Of a DNA stretch of 64,000 nucleotides, positions 59,403 through 64,000 are shown piece after piece. The stretch comes from CAVOHU01 sp963843385 (lineage in GTDB: Bacteria; Acidobacteriota; Vicinamibacteria; Vicinamibacterales; JAKQTR01), in the NCBI GenBank assembly GCA_963843385.1, contig CAWJJY010000005.1, forward strand, positions 682,001-746,000, written 5' to 3'. The notes below the pieces were generated by a model. It ran no database searches and had not been told where the DNA came from. It saw only the letters and a program-made list of their open reading frames with translations. The stretch's first letter is position 1. Each line of letters begins with the position of its first letter. Made by a program: the position numbers and the translations under genes.

Positions 59403-60858
59403 TCAGGCAGGTTCGCCGGAAACGAGGGGCCGTACCGGCTCTCCCTTCGCGGCGCTTTCGACGACGATTGGCCGACGGTCGAAGACGGCCACCGCGAAGA
59501 ACACGGCCAGGCTGACCAGCCACGTGAAGTAGATCGGGTGCGGCAGGAAATGCCAGCCCGTCGGCGCCGCCAGCCAGACGGCAAGCGACACGAAGGTCGC
59601 CACAAGGGTCCAGGTCGCCGACGATCGACGGCAGAGCGCCGGCCAGAAGAAAGTCATGATGACGATGAGGGCATAGGCCGTCGACAGGGTGAGCCCGGCC
59701 AGCAGCATCTGCAGGATTCCCCTGACGCTCATCGCCAGCACGAAGGTGATGGCCCCGATGCCCGCAACAATGGCGCGGCAGAGCAGCTGCTCGCGCCCGG
59801 CCGACAGGTTCGGCACGAAGAAGCGCTTGACGATGTCGCCCGACACGAGCGTCGCGCTGCCGATGAGCAGCGCCGAGGCCGTGCTGACATCGGCGGCCCA
59901 CAGCCCCGACAGCACGATGCCCGCGACAATCGGAGGCAGGTCGAGCACGGTTCTCGGGAGGGCTTCGGCCGGAACGATGCCCGGATGCAACACGACGGCC
60001 GCCATGCCGATGAGCGCGCTGAGGAACCCGACCGGCAAAATCAGCAGCCCGCCCCAGAGAAAACCGTTCCTTGCGCTGCGCTCGTCGCGCGCGGCAAAGG
60101 CTATCTGTACGACCGACTGCATCGAGACCACCGTCGTGACCATGACGAGGAACCACGCCGAGATCTGGCCGAAGCCGACGCCGAGCCAATCGAAGCCGGG
60201 GTGCGCGGCCGGCAGGCGCTGCGGTCAGCGATCCGAGGCCTCCCACCTTGCCCATCGTCAGCACGACGCCCAGGCCGATCCCGAGGTAGATGACCGCCAC
60301 GTTGATCACGTTGGTGAGCCCGGCGGCCCAGAACCCGCCGACGAGCGTGATCCCGACGAAGACGATGGCCGTCGCGATCATGCCGGCCTGGAACGTGAAG
60401 ACGCCCGGCATCAGCGACGAGAGGATCGCGCCTCCAGCCACGTACTGCAGCGAGGTGACGACAATCTGGAGCGCGAGCTGGCCGATCACGCCAAGCACGC
60501 GGCCCGAGACGCCGAAGTGGCGCTCGAACAGTTCGCTGATGGTCGTCAACTCGAGGCGGCGGTAGCGCTTCGCGAAGACGAGGCCCATCACGACGGCGCC
60601 CGCGGCCCAGGCGGCGTTGTACCACCCGGCCGAGATGCCGCTCCGATACGCCTGCTCGGCGACGCCGATGGTCGACGCGCCTCCGACCGCGAGCCCGGTC
60701 AGCATCGCCGCGGTCACAGAGGTGGGCACCTGGCGGCCGGCCAGTAGGTAGCCGATCATGCCGCCGCCGCCCTGTGGAAGCCGCTGGGCCCACCAGGTCA
60801 CGATGAAGAGCCCGATCACATAGAACAGGACGACGGCTGCGGCGACTGAGTGGATCAT
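59403..60858 (-). pseudogene. Sodium:solute symporter (SSS family), interrupted by a 1-nt frameshift
   Basis: The protein starts at 60858 (MIHSVAAAVVLFYVIGLFIV) with a typical SSS N-terminus, including YLLAGRQVPT and GGASTIGVAEQAYRSG, then loses its frame after GGLGSLTAA. Removing one base near the GG at 60215-60216 continues as LPAAHPGFDWLGVGFGQISA and then ten or so membrane helices to a stop at 59403. The corrected product is about 485 residues with about 13 helices. The substrate is unknown. As with the VIT gene, this may be an error or real decay. Confidence 0.75.
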
Positions 60859-61048
60859 GCGGTGTACCTGGATTCGACGACCCCGAGCCGGCTCACGACT
60901 TTCGGCCATCGGCTGCCGGCCGTGTTCGACGACCCGATGCGAGGGGACGCGAAAACGGCGCGCTGGCATCTGCGGTCAAGGGGAACAGGGCCGAACCGCC
61001 GCGCCGGTCCGAAAGCCGTCACCCGAGAACCGGATCGTCTCATTCGGG

Positions 61049-63127
61049 TCAGGCGACCCTGATTCGCGCATCGACCGCGCACACACCAGCCCCGGCCTGG
61101 TACGCGAGGACCGGGTTGAGGTCCATTTCCGCAATATTCGGGAAATCCGCCGCCAGGCGCGAGACCCGACACAGCACGTCCTCGAGGGCAGGCAGGTCGG
61201 CTGGGCTCTCGCCTCGGACCCCCTCGAGGATCTTGCGGCCCTTGATGTCGGTGATCATCGCGCGAGCCTCGCCGCGCGAGAGCGGCGCCAGCGAGAAGAC
61301 GACGTCCTTCATCACCTCGACGAAGATGCCGCCCAGCCCGAACATGACGAGCGAGCCGAGGCCCGGGTACGCCGCCTGCCCGATGATGACTTCGCGTCCG
61401 GGCGCCTTCTGTTCCTGCACGACACAGGGCACGCTCGCGCCTGGAAACCGTCTGCGCATGGCTTCGAACGCCGCCCGGAGCGAGGCGATGTTGCGGATCC
61501 CCAGCGTCACGCCGCCCTGGTCGGCCTTGTGGACGACATCCTTGGAATCGACCTTGAGCACGCACGGGAACCCCACCAGTCCGGCTGCGTCCGCAAGATC
61601 ATCCACGCTCTCCACGCTCGCGATTCTCGGCACGGGGATGCCGTAGCTCCGAAGCAGGGCGAACGCGTCGGTCTGTGCCAGGTAATGTCCCGACCCCTCG
61701 TAACGCCCGAGGATCGCCTCGGCGCAGGTTCGATCGACGGCCAGGTCCGGCAAGGGCTCGACCGGGCGGCTGCGCGCCTCGCCGTAGCGCGCCATGGCGG
61801 CAAGCGTTCGCGCGGCGTCCTCGGCGAACTCGTAGACGGGAATTCCGGATTCGCGCAGCGACCTGATCAGGCCCGCCCACTTCTCGATGGTCATCACCAC
61901 GCAGACCACGGGCTTCTCGGACGCCGTCGTGGCTTCCTTGATCCGCGCGGCGATGGCATCGAGGTCGACAAACGGCGCCGTGATGAAATTGACCATCACC
62001 ATGTCCACGCCGTCTTCGCGCAACAGCGTGTCCACGGCCGCGAAGTAGTGGTCGGCTCCCGCCGTCGCGACCACGTCCACGGGATTTCCGAGGCTCGCCT
62101 CCGCGTACAGGCTTGCCTTCAAGCGCTCCCGCCCGGCGTCCGACCAGGTGGCGAGGGTGAGGCCGCGTTCCACCGATTCGTCCACCGCCTGGATTCCAGG
62201 CCCGCCGGTGTTGGTGATGATGCCGATACGCCTCCCGCGCGGCGGGTTCTGGCTCGAGAGCGCCACGGCGGTCTTGATCATCTGTGCCGCGTCGCTGAAT
62301 CCCACCACGCCGGCCTTCTTGAACATCGCCTGCGTCATCGCCACCTGATCGACCAGCGTCCCGGTGTGCGACGAGACTGCCACGGACCCTTCGCGGGTCC
62401 GGCCGCCCTTGAGCGCCAGGATTGGCTTGCGCGGCGTGATGCGCGAGGCGACGTCCAGGAAGGCGGCGGGGTCCTTGAAGCTCTCGATCTGCATCATGAT
62501 CACGCGCGTGCCTTCGTCCTGCCCGTAGTAGTCCAGGATCTCGGGCATCGTCAGATCGCACTCGTTGCCGTAGCTGCAGTACATCCGGTGGCCGAGGCCC
62601 ACGTTGTGCAAATGCAGCTTCAGCACCTCTCCCATGCCCCCGCCCTGCGCGATGATCGAGACGTTGCCGGGCTTCATCGGCACGAACGTGAAGTTTGCGT
62701 ACGCCGAGATGTCGGGATCCGAGTTCTGCACGCCCTGCGAGTTCGGACCGAAGATCCGCATGCCGTACTTGTGCGCCAGGGCCACCATCTCCTGCTCGCG
62801 CACGATGCCCTCGCCGCCGACTTCCTTGAATCCCGCCGTGTGCACGATGGCGAACTTGACGCCTTTCCGGCCGCACTCGTCGATCACCCCGGGAATCAGC
62901 TTGTAGTTCACCGAGATGTTGACGAGGTCGATCTCGTCGGGCACCTCGAGGATCGACTTGAACGCCTTGAATGACCGGATGTGTCCGCCCTTGGGATTGA
63001 TCGGAAAGATGGGCCCCTTGAAGCCGTACTCCGCGAGGTTCTTGATGACGATGTACCCGATTGAGAATGGATTGTTCGAGGCTCCGATGATGGCGATGGC
63101 GCGAGGCTTGAAAAGACCGTCCAGCAT
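61049..63127 (-). CDS. Acyl-CoA synthetase (ADP-forming), fused alpha-beta
   Basis: A 692-residue NDP-forming acyl-CoA synthetase. N-terminal CoA-binding domain (AIIGASNNPFSIGYIVIKNL), succinyl-CoA-ligase-like middle with the phospho-histidine in SSHTGTLVDQ, and C-terminal ATP-grasp (PCVLKVDSKDVVHKADQGGV, EMDLNPVL). The order alpha-beta matches archaeal and anaerobe acetate:CoA ligases (ADP-forming). It makes ATP from acyl-CoA or activates an acid. It is 11 bp downstream of an activase gene, suggesting a dehydratase-type fermentation module. An aromatic substrate is conceivable, but nothing shows it. Confidence 0.85.
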   Translation of the reverse strand: MLDGLFKPRAIAIIGASNNPFSIGYIVIKNLAEYGFKGPIFPINPKGGHIRSFKAFKSILEVPDEIDLVNISVNYKLIPGVIDECGRKGVKFAIVHTAGFKEVGGEGIVREQEMVALAHKYGMRIFGPNSQGVQNSDPDISAYANFTFVPMKPGNVSIIAQGGGMGEVLKLHLHNVGLGHRMYCSYGNECDLTMPEILDYYGQDEGTRVIMMQIESFKDPAAFLDVASRITPRKPILALKGGRTREGSVAVSSHTGTLVDQVAMTQAMFKKAGVVGFSDAAQMIKTAVALSSQNPPRGRRIGIITNTGGPGIQAVDESVERGLTLATWSDAGRERLKASLYAEASLGNPVDVVATAGADHYFAAVDTLLREDGVDMVMVNFITAPFVDLDAIAARIKEATTASEKPVVCVVMTIEKWAGLIRSLRESGIPVYEFAEDAARTLAAMARYGEARSRPVEPLPDLAVDRTCAEAILGRYEGSGHYLAQTDAFALLRSYGIPVPRIASVESVDDLADAAGLVGFPCVLKVDSKDVVHKADQGGVTLGIRNIASLRAAFEAMRRRFPGASVPCVVQEQKAPGREVIIGQAAYPGLGSLVMFGLGGIFVEVMKDVVFSLAPLSRGEARAMITDIKGRKILEGVRGESPADLPALEDVLCRVSRLAADFPNIAEMDLNPVLAYQAGAGVCAVDARIRVA

Positions 63128-63138
63128 GCTCGTCCCCT

Positions 63139-63951
63139 CTATGGCTTGGTGATCGCTTCCCGGGCCGCCAGGAGGGCCGCCCCGAGTGCGCCCGCAAACT
63201 GCGGGCTGGGGGGCACGATGACCCTCCGCCCCAGCCGCTCGGACAGGATGTCCACGATGACCGGATTGTGCGCGGCAACCCCGCCGCTCATCACGATCTC
63301 GCCTTCGAGCGGATCCATCTCGACCACGCGGTTCACGACCGACGAGAACGCGCCGCGCACGATCGCGCCGACGGGAACGCCGTTGCGCAGGTGCGACAGG
63401 ATCTCTGTCTTGGCGAACACGGTGCAGAAGCTGCTCAGCCGGACGGCTTCATCTCCGCACTCGGCCAGCCCGTTGAGGTCGCCGATGGGAAGGGCCAGGC
63501 GCAGCGCAATTTCCTCGAGGAACGCGCCGGTGCCCGCGGCGCACTTCCGGTTCATCTTGAAGTGCACGTGGCGTCCGCGCGCATCGACGCGGATGACCTT
63601 GTTGTCCTGGCCGCCGATGTCGACCACCGTGATGGCGCGCGGCACGTGATGGAAGCAGCCGAGTCCATGACACTGGATCTCGGTCTGGGCCGCGTCGGCA
63701 AAGGTGACGTTGCCGCGGCCGTAACCGGTCGCGACGGTGCGCGCGATTCGCCACGGCGATCCGTCGAGCGCCGCCTTCGCCTCGGCCAGGCAGGCGTTGG
63801 CCGTCGAGGCATAGTCGACGCCCGACGCTCGCGCGACCTGGCCGCGCACGCCGCCCTGCCCGTCGATGAGCACGAGCTTGGTGGTGGAGGCGCCGACGTC
63901 AACGCCGCAGAACAGCGGCGGCACGTCGTGTGACTGGGGGGCAGTGTTCAT
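63139..63951 (-). CDS. CoA-substrate-specific enzyme activase (HgdC/BcrD family)
   Basis: A 270-residue ASKHA ATPase. Motifs GVDVGASTTKLVLID, DIGGQDNKVI, NRKCAAGTGAF and SSFCTVFAKTE supply the nucleotide site and the two cysteines that bind the bridging [4Fe-4S] cluster. Unlike bzdP it keeps the standard GGQD and GTG forms, so it resembles activators of 2-hydroxyacyl-CoA dehydratases. It lies 10 kb from the bzd genes, in an operon with the ADP-forming synthetase and a gene cut off at the window edge. Confidence 0.88.
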   Translation of the reverse strand: MNTAPQSHDVPPLFCGVDVGASTTKLVLIDGQGGVRGQVARASGVDYASTANACLAEAKAALDGSPWRIARTVATGYGRGNVTFADAAQTEIQCHGLGCFHHVPRAITVVDIGGQDNKVIRVDARGRHVHFKMNRKCAAGTGAFLEEIALRLALPIGDLNGLAECGDEAVRLSSFCTVFAKTEILSHLRNGVPVGAIVRGAFSSVVNRVVEMDPLEGEIVMSGGVAAHNPVIVDILSERLGRRVIVPPSPQFAGALGAALLAAREAITKP

Positions 63952-63961
63952 CCGGCACGCC

Positions 63962-64000
63962 TTATCGGCTCTGCAGCTGCTCGGCCAGAGCTTCGATCTG
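63962..64000 (-). CDS. Partial CDS: C-terminus of the gene upstream of the activase
   Basis: Reading the minus strand from the window edge gives QIEALAEQLQSR and a TAA stop (63964-63962), ten bases before the activase start. In activase operons the neighbour is usually a BcrC/HgdA-B-type dehydratase subunit, whose C-termini often end in a helix of this kind, but twelve residues cannot prove it. Confidence 0.4.
   Translation of the reverse strand, partial: QIEALAEQLQSR

Noticed and set aside
58096..60969. A single 957-residue gene covering the symporter N-terminus and most of the VIT gene
   Set aside because: Only the first 230 or so codons look like a symporter; the rest is out-of-frame translation of the VIT gene. 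The true continuation is in another frame.
1..64000. tRNA, rRNA, integrase or insertion-sequence genes marking an island border
   Set aside because: None was recognised on either strand, so horizontal transfer of the aromatic island is not supported by mobile genes here.

Overview
This window looks like a GC-rich (roughly two-thirds G+C by eye) chromosomal segment of a Gram-negative bacterium. Secreted M14 peptidases, a DUF885 protein, a metzincin-like protease and a BNR-repeat exoprotein, several with Gly/Arg-rich runs, resemble what is seen in Acidobacteriota, especially Vicinamibacteria. That placement is an inference from gene content, not a measured phylogeny. Most intergenic gaps carry dispersed or tandem repeats.

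Positions 1-34.7 kb are mostly extracytoplasmic hydrolases and cell-envelope functions: a pirin, a lipoprotein, three M14-family proteins (one apparently stripped of its catalytic and zinc residues), a DUF885 metallopeptidase, a multicopper oxidase, an MBL-fold hydrolase, a hybrid sensor kinase, a GT-C/YfhO-like membrane protein, a trehalose module (GH15, membrane-anchored OtsA, OtsB), an ECF sigma/anti-sigma operon, a metzincin-like protease and a BNR-repeat protein.

Positions 34.7-54 kb hold the most striking content: a catabolic island for anaerobic aromatic degradation through benzoyl-CoA. On the minus strand a TetR regulator leads an operon in the order bzdN-bzdO-bzdP-bzdQ-bzdM-bzdV. These encode ATP-dependent class I benzoyl-CoA reductase of the Azoarcus bzd type, its ferredoxin and a ferredoxin-reducing flavoprotein. 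They are followed by a small cysteine protein and a ThiS/MoaD-like sulfur carrier. A three-subunit molybdenum hydroxylase resembling 4-hydroxybenzoyl-CoA reductase comes next, then an acetoacetyl-CoA-reductase-like SDR and a PaaJ/PcaF-like thiolase. Divergently, on the plus strand, lie 6-hydroxycyclohexenecarbonyl-CoA dehydrogenase, 6-oxocyclohexenecarbonyl-CoA hydrolase and cyclohexadienecarbonyl-CoA hydratase, plus a ketopantoate-reductase-like gene. The tetR/had gap has good sigma70-like promoters on both strands and a 22-bp palindrome at the tetR start. No aryl-CoA ligase and no complete pimeloyl-CoA beta-oxidation set is visible.

Positions 54-64 kb hold a PQQ-type beta-propeller protein, a small secreted protein, a VIT/VWA/DUF2135 protein and a sodium:solute symporter (the last two each broken by an apparent 1-nt frameshift). 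They are followed by a fused ADP-forming acyl-CoA synthetase and a further BcrD/HgdC-type activase, preceded by the end of a gene cut by the window edge. Three apparent single-base frameshifts in 64 kb could be assembly errors or real decay; the sequence alone cannot tell.
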